Positions 9,201-15,602 of a stretch of DNA of 47,532 nt are shown one piece after another. The notes beneath the pieces were generated by a model, which was not told the DNA's origin, made no database searches, and saw only the letters and a program-made list of their open reading frames with translations. This DNA comes from Clostridia bacterium (GTDB lineage: Bacteria > Bacillota > Clostridia > Christensenellales > Aristaeellaceae): contig JAFRNK010000049.1 in NCBI GenBank assembly GCA_017430225.1, positions 1-47,532 of the forward strand. Direction: 5' to 3'. The translations under genes were made by a program, and so were the position numbers. Position 1 is the stretch's first letter. The number at the start of each line of letters is the position of its first letter.

Positions 9201-11386
9201 TCCAGGCGCTTCACGGCACGCTCGATATCGTCGTAGTCGTCGCCCTGGGTCTGTTCCTCAAACGCCTGCGCCAGTCTCCCCAGGTCGACGTTGCTCATCT
9301 TGTCTGCCTGGTCCGCAAAACTGATGGAGTCATCGTCCAGGTAAATATCGCGCTTGTCCACGATCTTGTCGAAGGTGTCCTGCAGGTCGCCCTTGTACTG
9401 TGACGCAGCAGCGGCGATGCTGTCCAGATAACTCGTGTCGCCGGCCTTCAGTTCGCTTCTGATGTTGCGCCCAATCTGGGCGTCCCGCATACGGCCGACC
9501 ACGCCGACTTCGCCAAAGAGGCCGGACATAGCACCAACGACGAAAGACGACAGCGAGTCCTTCATCGTATCAGCAAACGATCCGCGGTCTTCCCCGATGA
9601 TGCCGGCCGAGTCAAGCATCCAGTTCGCCGCGTCAGCAAGGACTTCTTCAATGCCTTCAAATGCCCCGCCGATGACCTTCTCGCCAAGTTTGCCGAGGAT
9701 TTTTGCGCCGGTATCCGACTTTGCCATGCGCTGCAGTGCGCCGGTCAGTTTTTTGGTCGTCACTTCATCCAGTGCGCCCCCGTCGGTGACTTTGCTCATC
9801 GCACCGACAGATCCCCAAAGCATTTCCGTCGCCATTTCGATTGCGCCGCCCTGGCCCGCGTACCTGTTCAGGTTTTTGGCCATGTCCCTGCCGATCTCTT
9901 CACCGCGGCTCATTACGGTATTTGCGCCTTCCGCCCATGCGCCACCGGCTGCACGCATACCGAATGGCAACATTGATACAGCCCCCAGGTTGTTGATGCC
10001 AAGTGCCATAGTTAAGGCAGCGTCCAGGCCGGACTGAATCCTGCTGGACAATGCTTCTACGGCAAAATCACCAAGACTGCCAAGCTCGGCCGTTGCGTTC
10101 TTCGCGCGCTGAAGATCCTTGTTTGCGCTGTTCTGGAGATTGAGCATAGTCTCAACGTCGAACAGATCCTCGCCGGTGCCGGACTGCGTGAGGGAGAACA
10201 ACTGCTTGTACGTTTCGTCTGCGTCACGGTCCACCTTGCTCAAGTCGAAGCCGGCGAAAATATCCTGCCCTGCGCCCTGGGCGTGGGCTACGTGCTGGTC
10301 GATATACTCCATGACGCGGTGAGCATAGTCATCGCCGCCGAGGGCCGTGGCGGTCCTCACGATGCCTTCACGGAGATTCTGCGTGCCGGGGTCCTGACGC
10401 TGCGGATCATTGTCTACCGCGCCCAGATAAAACCGCGTTGCGGTCCGCAGTGCTTCGTCCGCCTCGCTCTCCACGTTGTTCAGGATGTTGCCGGACTGTG
10501 CGTTCTGATACTGGCCAAGCCAGGACGCCTCGTACTGCTTCAGCGCACCGGTCAGCGTGCCGCCCAGGGCCGTCGCCGCCTTATCCCAGAAAGTCATGCG
10601 GTCCAGGTCCATTCCGGCCAGTTTCGCCTTATACACGCGGTCCTTTTCCGCGTCCTCTAACTGAAGTTTCCGCAGGTTTTCGATACCGCCGGCGGCGTCC
10701 ACGGCCTTGCTGGCGTCCTGCCACTCCTGCATGGCGTCAAGATAACCGTCAGGCGTAGCCGCTCGGTCCTCGTGCTTCATCTGGTCTTCCGCACGCTCGT
10801 AGGCCGTCACATAGCGGTCGATCAGGGAATCGCGCTCGTCGCGCCATTTGCTGTAGGCGTCGTCTTCTTTCTTCCGCTGTTCTTCGCTCACCTGACCTTT
10901 CTGCCGCTCTTCGCTCCATTTCATCAGGTCAGCGGCACTCGACCACTCTCCAATCTCCGTCGTCGGAGCTGTCGGGGCAGAACGCTGCGGTCTGGTGGCG
11001 GCATATTCATCAGCAAGCCTCTGCCGTCTGCTTGCCTCGGCAAAGTCAAAACCGCCGGTACTGGGGGCGCCGGTAATTCGTCTCCTGCTGTCCTGTAAGG
11101 CACTCCCGACAAAGTCATGTGCCGCAGCCATTCTTGCGGTATCCTGTTCGCGCAATCTTGCGATGGCTTCGTCCAGCGCTCGGTCATACGCACGCCGTTC
11201 CGCCTGGGCCTCCTGCTTGCGCGCAAGCGCGCCGCGATCTGCTCCCATAGCAGACGTGGCACGGACATAGTCGTGATACGCCTGTTCCCGTCTCCGCTGC
11301 TCTTCCTCTTCCTCTCTCTTCCTTTTCTCGGCCTCTTCACGCGGGTCGTAAGATCCGCCCAACTGACCAAACTTTCGTAATGCCAT
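299..11386 (-). CDS. Giant polyvalent virion protein (3,695 aa): zincin, PBECR-type nuclease, JAB and zeta-like kinase domains
   Basis: This is the last gene of the late operon and the largest in the phage. The N-terminus is charged and coiled-coil-like (EEAEKRKREEEEE). Hydrophobic segments lie near residues 459-482 and 609-629. A zincin-like motif HELMH is at residues 1105-1109. A domain at about 1235-1375 (with FVWGNPGKG and GYGFSHII) resembles the phage Barnase-EndoU-ColicinE5/D-RelE-like (PBECR) nucleases. A JAB/RadC-type domain lies at about 1480-1620 (HNHPSG then PSTDD). A P-loop kinase resembling zeta toxin lies at about 1940-2110 (GRPAGGKS). The rest is long, mostly helical, with hydrophobic segments near 3148 and 3193-3217. 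The start follows GAGGTGATAA, 3 bases after the stop of the previous gene. By family knowledge, such polyvalent proteins enter the host with phage DNA and counter host functions. That this one is ejected from the particle is inferred from its place behind the tail genes. Confidence 0.85.
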   Translation of the reverse strand: MALRKFGQLGGSYDPREEAEKRKREEEEEQRRREQAYHDYVRATSAMGADRGALARKQEAQAERRAYDRALDEAIARLREQDTARMAAAHDFVGSALQDSRRRITGAPSTGGFDFAEASRRQRLADEYAATRPQRSAPTAPTTEIGEWSSAADLMKWSEERQKGQVSEEQRKKEDDAYSKWRDERDSLIDRYVTAYERAEDQMKHEDRAATPDGYLDAMQEWQDASKAVDAAGGIENLRKLQLEDAEKDRVYKAKLAGMDLDRMTFWDKAATALGGTLTGALKQYEASWLGQYQNAQSGNILNNVESEADEALRTATRFYLGAVDNDPQRQDPGTQNLREGIVRTATALGGDDYAHRVMEYIDQHVAHAQGAGQDIFAGFDLSKVDRDADETYKQLFSLTQSGTGEDLFDVETMLNLQNSANKDLQRAKNATAELGSLGDFAVEALSSRIQSGLDAALTMALGINNLGAVSMLPFGMRAAGGAWAEGANTVMSRGEEIGRDMAKNLNRYAGQGGAIEMATEMLWGSVGAMSKVTDGGALDEVTTKKLTGALQRMAKSDTGAKILGKLGEKVIGGAFEGIEEVLADAANWMLDSAGIIGEDRGSFADTMKDSLSSFVVGAMSGLFGEVGVVGRMRDAQIGRNIRSELKAGDTSYLDSIAAAASQYKGDLQDTFDKIVDKRDIYLDDDSISFADQADKMSNVDLGRLAQAFEEQTQGDDYDDIERAVKRLEKGKDLTERDVARIVRNEAVTDYLAERSGVEIHEETASSDAIEALKALASQREASQGAQAENVSQTEETAPTGESEARPEFGRGLNYTRSAEDTARAMTEMAQPMSPAESIRMQTGEEARAARFEDLAFRKYSKVADALERLNVDSDSAAEIVQAYQPGQNEVEYAGEAARFINQGEEGRDFDYEAAGENPTMSLAQARVAYTAGRAKYNTNINEEAENGTEAETGEVRVRDGLQGNDGAGTGVEAGRVERGTGSAEFREEIAGFRGGRRVSGVRSESVSASDLGIRNGTTRKNIRILQKNSKGVYADKYIEQAREEVEARGYMYVPFVGGSLEIESISKNGKKVIVQSRGYFDPETKTIYVRADHQIFTADQIARHELMHETLSREYNDSSREEVLSKYRDRMIEDLGSVDKLEDVLRDYYALYKGTELSNEDVFEEMICDAAGNMNEFIMHGHMEDAAKAAPVLKAAKKATVSARTEGGKDNNSSAPKYSAELKAPASFTLSKDTAEETEKNIQSGKSALNELIEKAKTSDSPESLSVKNAMSRKELGNIDFVWGNPGKGASFKHGYGFSHIISKRNSEGGDGVRTAYEIVNVIANATNGDVQKNDFSGMGNKRIRLYDNGYTVVLSQNSGANSWVLSGWENEQTDASASGEVRDSSGATAAKPIRTRLSGGNASVSSVDTVAEENPGVKKKNSRDLGVYLQETHEEYKTDKENLTIAEQGIEDLLDGLERISAAGGEVDLGRQGRDGKTDIRTLGNGISAQFIKTGRVNLNGTKIRNAEDLAQLCQIFRNPRFETVRYFYVKKGKIVGTDSVTCRLPGLSLTYREDFQSNDLIKKIKRVGADGVYLMHNHPSGHVNPSTDDINATGTIAETVQKNTGAKLLGHIIIDHRVFTELQADTKNRTVSKEEKEIPGQMQLDFLLMPSQENRNLGKDVYSPETVAAVGRDIVSGKGYSAIVYASQKGQVRQIQEVSDKALLNNKQLVNYIRNQRVNIGAGMAFVYTQNDDVYKAMGNAYVNDILTDVILDGPEMLLDMRSGTRQREGMYMGLNVSLKDAVHANEEQSPYSDVESKYDRYLMPDSDLTQEEIKAKKDYRTYLMPEAKEWYSKSARFKNWAHRDLAYISAASVAGAKIPYEILKTIPEIVKAEERARGSKGDSWSKNLPGTNAEVDARRDRLVEKLLDDEHGSAAWDEGKNKIKKVNGKEQFTGPVARNREAYIVIGRPAGGKSRVFANPLSHEHQARIIDSDVVKPWLDGFDDGYGAGYVQKESAKIADKALQMAIARGENVVIPRVGGKSVISDVVETLKEYGYTVNLYYNEVSEDSSIMRAASRFAEEGRFLSLDYLTTIGNKADKTFRDYAENKDYFDYAEWRNNDVEFGKEPTETWNSRMEQTIRERLADQGLYGDRRRGNEQRGNAEGNREDSEGASRTAELKTSRELSTGELYEANRQLRKDLTELRSKLKTRTEQRDYWKGQTKVTDGRRVRLDDAKTLARVIASEYGTKVDADVVGAKMKDLAEFCLNEREFDDEFYGEARTKAYEIAHIILDNAEILREEGDPASYEKLRDYLRTTKLYVPGNMQHDLAEDYQAFRKSLLGTVTLTTSDTSATGIDQAYKELQGIFGEGLFPDINHPADQLKRVLEILESFRPIYERMNNYEMADAVEWTANDILGRVVGEEIRQTDPTYADKMEARLKAEREKAKAALKLVRQKRDQQVEALKQHYRQVAEDKRAKRIDSEARTRLLNIARRLNNKKLGPATRALLNQYIGDLDLVSKGITGKTIKNLEALRDWYKEWEARQKAELGDDFVPDSYIEGLIERLHKKRISDMTQQEVADLTTILLNIETMTRTENQFIDSQERRDAYASALEFVDDYRGGKARTETEFIKTLLFGKRHGKQNKGGDGLLTPERAVHRIVGYNDNDPLYRLTQELSEGQRRMDDYQRRCEEIFKKWVNDKKFIRSIAGKDAKWVKVKALVDGQMQEIEITPAMRMSLYLHAKCEDNLKHIENGGVLIPNKEMYKKGKLADAYKDGEGVHAVFSRYMIHEITQQMSPEERAFADAAFDYFNTMSKEAINSVSVEHVGYEIARVLKYFPIDVSRDFLKSDFGEVKPDGTVAAAGFLKERIKGATETIMLYDMNDVLTRSIDGHSKYYGLAMPIRNLNKLLNVKFRQGEGTSVRNNLLSAHEDYLDKMMRDVQTGAGGGGGLATALRSNYAGGVLTLNGGVAVKQAASYATAAAVVGYGPLVKALKDSNKKVDLDLIAQYTPLLWYRSKGYSTAELGDIGKRGGLVAKLTSHKVLNWIQAVDIATTTKLWTAAEYYIKDTRKDLTPGTHEFYEAVAPIYNRIIEETQPNYATMQRPGVLRSDSEFMRVMNMFKTQPFQNANILIDAFGNMNAKARQYKANGTQENLDALKNARKTVARAVTSQALSAFIFSLMQFVWDMLRGKLKKYKDDEDELTFWSAGKALGLNMLTSLGGMVPFGGTILELLESTVDKIAKQLGGDAIFDQKFYGLSENSIEAVNDLLESTVSLMTDTIGAFQGDKSAETSARNIVDHLGTVVQMTTGLPMPNVVKDFQVLAIAVGRAIGKANGDPLFGPGLRAEYNAMRVTTDPAKYKSDYYALLKKAWTKDPEMFTEMRQDMIEMAGDPFATSSKTAEENIDAKVKEWQKEQAKRESFYQITADGLQASPVWQQASNKQHETVMNALLSLAAGHDNDTQAKIDAGEAVGIDATEYLLYKLALSVADTDGGSHTNADYEKAIRMMDGLTDEERSYLWHLHTDSDKNNPWAAPTVTRGGTMTPELADTNTSNAPRWYRGRRQRTEPIGQAPDVVKRGEGINPYGTSMHGEPTQARREFEQTLGGDVYRKLWAMASDQNAIYDVYNTMEYIAKDRQAQLYQEKQPGYVPEGYKTDTPAERLTAALAYMPELETDPAKAAVLQKLYEILADGVENGDLSRKDSELNKLLWKLGF
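4900..5079 (-). CDS. Small nested gene at the end of the kinase domain (candidate antitoxin)
   Basis: This 59-residue ORF lies inside the giant gene in another frame of the same strand. It begins MMSNLEKNRPKHGTPEW, is rich in K, E, N and W, and looks like a real soluble protein. A GGAGG box stands 4 bases before the first of two adjacent ATG codons (5079, 5076). In the same stretch the giant frame turns into a low-complexity G/R/N/E linker, as expected when a real gene is read out of frame. It overlaps the end of the zeta-like kinase domain. Toxin-antitoxin genes often overlap in this way, so an antidote role is possible but not shown. I do not recognise the family. Confidence 0.5.
   Translation of the reverse strand: MMSNLEKNRPKHGTPEWNKQFENDWLIRDYMETEDGATSKEEMQKGIEKILKEHPELQN
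8365..8547 (-). CDS. Small nested gene before the zincin domain
   Basis: This 60-residue ORF lies inside the giant gene, in the same alternative frame as the one at 4900-5079. It begins MAQKQKQEKYVYATGYKG and ends EEFLAFVRNL, with a basic N-terminal and an acidic C-terminal half. A strong GAGGAGG box precedes the ATG by 6 bases. Here the giant frame reads as a G/E/R/V-rich linker without evident fold. It lies immediately upstream of the zincin, nuclease, JAB and kinase cassette. The family is not recognised. An independent small protein seems more likely than chance because of the ribosome binding site and composition. Confidence 0.5.
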   Translation of the reverse strand: MAQKQKQEKYVYATGYKGMTARVPESKLAEWKEEQEALNSGKKSRDSEGVEEFLAFVRNL

Positions 11387-11389
11387 TTA

Positions 11390-13057
11390 TCACCTCGCCA
11401 AATAGCCAAGCGCCACGCGTCGCGCGTAATCATCACCGTATCCCTGACCGCGCAGGAACTGATATGCGTCGTCATAACCGCCTATGCCCTGTGCCTGCAT
11501 CACCTGCCACAGGGACGTGTCTATGCTACGTCTACGTTCGCCGGTTCCGCCCATAGTGCCACGGATGCCGTGTACCACACCGCCGCCGGTTTCTTCCGGT
11601 GCGGGCTGCGTCTGTTCCGGCGTGCCGCCGCCACTGCCGCCGAGCTGTGCCAGATACTGCTGGTATCTCTGACGTTCCGCATCCTGCCATTCGCCGTACT
11701 GGCGTGCATATTCCTGCTCGTACTGATCGAGGGCATCCTGATAACCCCTGTACTGCCATTCGCGGTCGGTGTCCCAATCCTGGTCCTGCTGGCGGTACTG
11801 CTGCCACGCAAAGTCGCGGTCGCCTTCCCACTGCTGCTGTTGCTGGAGCCACTGGCGGTAGGCAAAGTCTCTGTCGCCTTCCCACTGGTCCTGCCCCTGC
11901 AGCCACTGGCGGTAGGCGAAATCTCTGTCTTCGCCAAACTGCTGCTGCTGCTGAAGCCACTGCTGGTAAGCGAGCTGACGGTCTTCGCTCCACTGGTCCT
12001 GCCCCTGCAGCCACTGGCGGTAGGCAAAGTCACGGTCCTCACCGTACTGTTGCTGCTGCTGCAGCCACTGACGGTATGCAAAGTCGCGGTCCTCACCATA
12101 CTGCTGCTGACTCTGTAGCCACTGCTGATAGGCAAGCTGACGATCCTGACTCCAGTCTCCGAGCAGATCGCGGAACCGGCCATAATCCTGGCCCTCCAGG
12201 CTTTCCAGCAAGCCAAGCTGTTCCACCATATCCTTGCCCTTGTCCCGGTACATAGAATATGCCAACTGCTGCAGCTCCGGGATCTTGTCGTTCAGTGCCT
12301 GCATATACTGGTTGTATGCGCCCTGCGACGCCGTGCCGGCATAGGAAGATGCCAGGCCGCCGGTGCGCGCGGAGACCTGCGCCAGCGTATCCTGCATGGC
12401 CTGCTGCCCCTGCCGCGTATATGCTTCAGCGTACTGCTGGTACAACGGGTCTGCCTTGTAGTCATAAGAGAAATCACCGCGCCCCAGGATCTGCTCGATC
12501 ATTTCCTGGATGCGTTCGTCGTACCGGGACTGGTACTCCGGTCGTTCTGCTTCGTATGTGAAATCTTCCGGCCGTTGTCCCTCAAAAGTAAAGTCCTCCG
12601 GTCGCTGCCCCTCAAACGTGAAATCTTCGGGTCGTTCCACGCCGTAGGTGAAATCTTCCGGTCGCTGTCCCTCGTAGGTAAAATCGGTGGGGCGTTCCAC
12701 GCCGTAGATGAAATCTTCCGGTCGCGCCGTCTCCCACGTGAACGTGGGCCGTCCCGTCCCGGTATAGTCAAAACCGGGCCTGCCGCTTCCGGTGTACTGG
12801 AAAGAAGACGGCTGGAACTCCTGGATATACGACGGCGGGCCGCTGGGCGGATCCGTGGCGGGCGGATCCGTGGCGGGCGGCGTAAAACGCTGCTGGGCCT
12901 CCTGCCGCTGCTGTACCATTTCCTGGGTCTGTCCGGTTTCACCAAAGCGGGGATCATACTGTTCGGTCATTGTGTCCGCGCCGGTCCTTCTTCTGCTCCT
13001 TCTGTATCCGCCGGTGCCGGCATCCTGCGTCCTTGTCACCATTCCTGCTCTTGCCAT
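11390..13057 (-). CDS. Repeat-rich helical structural protein, probably internal virion protein (555 aa)
   Basis: The start is preceded by AGGAGGAATAT. After a Gln/Pro-rich N-terminus come about seven 10-residue repeats of the RPEDFTYEGQ type (about residues 110-175). A globular or helical region follows (about 180-310), then about seven 18-residue repeats of the type DRDFAYRQWLQQQQQYGE (about 315-440). Eighteen residues equal five turns of alpha helix, so the second array can form one long regular helix. The C-terminus is Gly-rich. It sits between tail-nozzle-like genes and the giant polyvalent gene, with a 3-base gap to the latter. A role as ejection or inner-core protein is inferred from position; a fibre or scaffold role cannot be excluded. 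Confidence 0.7.
   Translation of the reverse strand: MARAGMVTRTQDAGTGGYRRSRRRTGADTMTEQYDPRFGETGQTQEMVQQRQEAQQRFTPPATDPPATDPPSGPPSYIQEFQPSSFQYTGSGRPGFDYTGTGRPTFTWETARPEDFIYGVERPTDFTYEGQRPEDFTYGVERPEDFTFEGQRPEDFTFEGQRPEDFTYEAERPEYQSRYDERIQEMIEQILGRGDFSYDYKADPLYQQYAEAYTRQGQQAMQDTLAQVSARTGGLASSYAGTASQGAYNQYMQALNDKIPELQQLAYSMYRDKGKDMVEQLGLLESLEGQDYGRFRDLLGDWSQDRQLAYQQWLQSQQQYGEDRDFAYRQWLQQQQQYGEDRDFAYRQWLQGQDQWSEDRQLAYQQWLQQQQQFGEDRDFAYRQWLQGQDQWEGDRDFAYRQWLQQQQQWEGDRDFAWQQYRQQDQDWDTDREWQYRGYQDALDQYEQEYARQYGEWQDAERQRYQQYLAQLGGSGGGTPEQTQPAPEETGGGVVHGIRGTMGGTGERRRSIDTSLWQVMQAQGIGGYDDAYQFLRGQGYGDDYARRVALGYLAR
11740..12130 (-). repeat. 54-bp coding repeats (18-residue units)
   Basis: About seven imperfect copies of a 54-base unit encode Q-W/Y-x-x-DRDFAYRQWLQ-type units. 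Copies differ mainly in paired variants (QQQQ or GQDQ), suggesting growth by duplication of a two-unit block. Confidence 0.8.
12530..12740 (-). repeat. 30-bp coding repeats (10-residue units)
   Basis: About seven copies of a 30-base unit encode RPEDFTYEGQ or RPEDFTYGVE. Two earlier, diverged units (GRPGFDYTGT, GRPTFTWETA) precede them. Confidence 0.8.
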
Positions 13058-13066
13058 ATATTCCTC

Positions 13067-13423
13067 CTAAATCTTCTCCTCGGCCTTCAGTTTTGAGTAC
13101 CAATCCTTGATATAACTGTTTCCGCCGGCTGCCGTATAATGGTCATATTGTTCTCTTACCCTGATTCGCTGGATCTCCGTCATCTGCTCGCCGCGTTCCG
13201 CAGCGGACAACACGTTCACCAGGAAGTTCTTCGTTCCCTCAAGATCGATACGGTTTAGCGTTGTTTTCTGTGCGTCAAGCTCTGCCATAATGCCCGCCGT
13301 CTGCGTGGCAAACAGTTTCTTGATCAGTTTTTTGATGGCCAGAAAAATCGCGCTGCAGCTCCCGATAAGAGCTGCCAGGAACCCAAGCCAGGTCCCGATG
13401 TCCCCCATAGTTATTTGTTCCAT
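13067..13423 (-). CDS. Holin-like small membrane protein
   Basis: This 118-residue protein has one hydrophobic segment near residues 11-30 (GTWLGFLAALIGSCSAIFLA), a Lys-rich cytoplasmic-type stretch, and a C-terminus with YDHYTAAGGNSYIKDW. That pattern of Y-D-x-Y, G-N-x-Y-I and a lysine-rich end is familiar from small membrane proteins of Firmicutes phages annotated as holin-like. Its start follows GGAGGGGGGT. It lies between the tail nozzle-like gene and the repeat protein, away from the other holin and the endolysin. It may be a second lysis protein or a virion-linked membrane protein. Confidence 0.6.
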   Translation of the reverse strand: MEQITMGDIGTWLGFLAALIGSCSAIFLAIKKLIKKLFATQTAGIMAELDAQKTTLNRIDLEGTKNFLVNVLSAAERGEQMTEIQRIRVREQYDHYTAAGGNSYIKDWYSKLKAEEKI

Positions 13424-13432
13424 ACCCCCCTC

Positions 13433-13630
13433 CTATTCACCGGGCGTTCTGTTCTGGTCAATCGTCGCCTGATTCCCATTCGCTTCCGGTCCCGGCATCC
13501 GTTTTCCGTAGATGCTTAATATGTGATTGAGGGTTTCCCGCAGGTACTCCAGGTACTCAATGGTCTCCCTCATAGTCTCCCGCAGGTCATCCTTGATGAT
13601 CGGCGGTTCTCTCTGAATATATCGTCCCAT
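13433..13630 (-). CDS. Small phage protein, unknown function (65 aa)
   Basis: A 65-residue protein whose ATG overlaps the stop of the upstream nozzle-like gene (TGATG), showing translational coupling. Its middle (ETMRETIEYLEYLRETL) is a short amphipathic helix, likely a small coiled coil, followed by a polar tail. No family recognised. Confidence 0.6.
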   Translation of the reverse strand: MGRYIQREPPIIKDDLRETMRETIEYLEYLRETLNHILSIYGKRMPGPEANGNQATIDQNRTPGE

Positions 13631-15237
13631 CAGTTGATCACACTCCCTGTCACATACTCCCGGCCAATGGCGCGGATAGTCACTTCGCCGGTGCCCTCCA
13701 GGCGCAGCGTGTACTTGTCACAGCGGCCCAGTCTCACCGGCACCATCACCGGCACCAGGTTCGCCGCGGTCTGCTGCCACACGGTCTTCCACGCCCCGTC
13801 GTCCTCTTTGACTTTGACGGTCACGGTGCTGCCGGCCGTCATAGTCATCCTGATCAGGAGGCGCAGGTAGCCCTTGCGGTTAAAGATGTTTTCGTACGTG
13901 GGTACGAACTCGCCAAACCACTGCTGACTTTCCAGGACGCCCTGCTCAACACGGCGGAGCTTCCCAATGCCATCCTGCTGGAACACCATGTGCAGTTGAT
14001 TGTCCTTGTTCGTCATGGCGGTATATGACTCTCCGCCGACGTCCTCAATGGCCCAGAAACCGTGCTTGAGGTCGTACGCGTACAGGTGACTGACGCCGGC
14101 AGGATTGGTCATGCCGATATAGTATTTCAACCCATCCGTACCGCCGACCGCATTGGTATATATGCCATTTCCGAGATTGTACGAAATAGACTGCGGCCTG
14201 CCGCCGGTGTACGCATAGACGCCGTTGATGCCCTTGTAGTAAAGCGTCTGGTCTATGACTGTCAGGCTGCGCTCACTTCCCTTCTGCAGGCCATCGATGT
14301 TGGAGTCATCCATATAGTATTCCGAGGGGAACTTGCCCAGGATCTTGTGCAGGATCTTTTCTTTCCAGGCGCATACAGTGCCGTTGTACTCGCAGATGCC
14401 GGTGAAAGGCCCCTCCGAACCGACCGTCACGGCGTACGGCCCGATGTCTCCGAGCGAGTATCGGAAAAAGTCCGTCGGATCTCCCAGGGCGGACGCGTAA
14501 ATAGTATTCTCTTCGATGTTGCATCCCCAGATTCTATTTCCGGAGGAGCAGATAAAATCAAGATCAGGGAAAGATCCTTTGATATTGAGGGAACCGCTGT
14601 ATGGTGGATCGAATGTCACGGCGGATTTAAGCAAGCCGATGGCGTCGTCCGCCGGCGTCTGGCCCGCGCTAACGCCCTGCACGACGGCTCTCCTGGCAGT
14701 TAATCCTTGTGCCTGAATATCGATCACGTCGCCGGCCTTTACTTTGGACGCGATGCCTTCCGCTTTAAGGGAGAAGGTTTCGGAACTCCCGGAGATAATA
14801 ATGTCCCAGGTTGTGGCGGTCCAGTCCAGTTCGACAAAGGGAACAATGTCCCCGGTGATCATGTCATAGTAGACTTTGTCAGGGAAGATCACCAGTTTGC
14901 TGTTGATGACAGCCATCTGTTTCGTGCCGGAAGTCAATGCGATGTCATATATGTCCACGCCATCCTTTTTGAGAATCGGCTTATAAAGCGGGGCATCATA
15001 GATGTTGTCAATCACGTAGAGGTGGCCATCCCACACGTAAACGTCCTGCACGTCGTGGTAGGTCGTGTACTGCCCGCGCATCGGGCGCTGGGTGATCACG
15101 GGATAATTTGACGTAGAGAGTCCACCCATATCAGCGAACTCTCCCTCCCTTGTATTCTGCGTAAGGTTAAGGCCGAAGAACTGGATCGTGTCCTCTTTCC
15201 TGTGCTGGATCGTGAAAGGAAGTTTCGGAAGTTTCAT
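13630..15237 (-). CDS. Tail nozzle / head-tail stabilisation-like protein (535 aa)
   Basis: This 535-residue protein is beta-rich, with repeated strand-turn units (VYVWDGHLYVID, YYKGINGVYAYTGGRP, GLKYYIGM, MVFQQDGIGKLRR) resembling a beta-propeller. Proteins of this size and pattern in podovirus-type genomes form the tail nozzle or stabilise the head-tail joint (P22 gp10-like in role). Context agrees: it follows the 121-residue connector-like protein, whose stop it overlaps (TGATG), so ATG at 15,237 is the likely start. It lies downstream of the capsid genes with no tail tube or tape measure gene. The assignment rests on context and fold impression only. Confidence 0.6.
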   Translation of the reverse strand: MKLPKLPFTIQHRKEDTIQFFGLNLTQNTREGEFADMGGLSTSNYPVITQRPMRGQYTTYHDVQDVYVWDGHLYVIDNIYDAPLYKPILKKDGVDIYDIALTSGTKQMAVINSKLVIFPDKVYYDMITGDIVPFVELDWTATTWDIIISGSSETFSLKAEGIASKVKAGDVIDIQAQGLTARRAVVQGVSAGQTPADDAIGLLKSAVTFDPPYSGSLNIKGSFPDLDFICSSGNRIWGCNIEENTIYASALGDPTDFFRYSLGDIGPYAVTVGSEGPFTGICEYNGTVCAWKEKILHKILGKFPSEYYMDDSNIDGLQKGSERSLTVIDQTLYYKGINGVYAYTGGRPQSISYNLGNGIYTNAVGGTDGLKYYIGMTNPAGVSHLYAYDLKHGFWAIEDVGGESYTAMTNKDNQLHMVFQQDGIGKLRRVEQGVLESQQWFGEFVPTYENIFNRKGYLRLLIRMTMTAGSTVTVKVKEDDGAWKTVWQQTAANLVPVMVPVRLGRCDKYTLRLEGTGEVTIRAIGREYVTGSVIN

Positions 15238-15602
15238 CACATGACCCTCCAGTTTCCTTTGTCCGCCGGCTTCGTGGTGCGGCGGTACCAGGATGCGGCT
15301 CTCGCCCAGGCTGCATTGAACATTTCCATATCATTCTGGTACAGGTTAGTCTCTTCGTTAGCCATGTCGATCATCGCGCACAGGTACCAGGTGTAGACCT
15401 CGTCGTACGGATGCGGCATAAGCAGTTCCACGTCGGTCAGTTCCGCTTCAGTGCCGTCGTTCGGATTTTCCGGGGCTTCCACTCCGAACATCTCCGCCAC
15501 GTCTCCCTCGACGCCGCGGAACAGGAGCTGTGCCAGCGTAAACTCATCCGCCGCGTGCGGCCGCAGCATCTTTGCGCTCGATAATGCTTCAGACAGTTTC
15601 AT
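15237..15602 (-). CDS. Head-tail connector / adaptor-like protein (121 aa)
   Basis: I chose the internal ATG (MKLSEALSSAKML) because it overlaps the endolysin stop (ATGA) and the longer upstream extension is a shadow. The protein is predicted helical, with LMPHPYDEVYTWYLCAMIDMANEE and an N-D-x-x-x-FNAAWAR segment typical of short adaptor proteins of tailed phages. It sits directly before the nozzle-like gene, as expected for a head-completion protein. Confidence 0.65.
   Translation of the reverse strand: MKLSEALSSAKMLRPHAADEFTLAQLLFRGVEGDVAEMFGVEAPENPNDGTEAELTDVELLMPHPYDEVYTWYLCAMIDMANEETNLYQNDMEMFNAAWARAASWYRRTTKPADKGNWRVM

Noticed and set aside
11740-12130. CRISPR-like regular repeats
   Set aside because: Repeats are contiguous, imperfect, in frame and encode helical units; there are no spacers and no cas genes.
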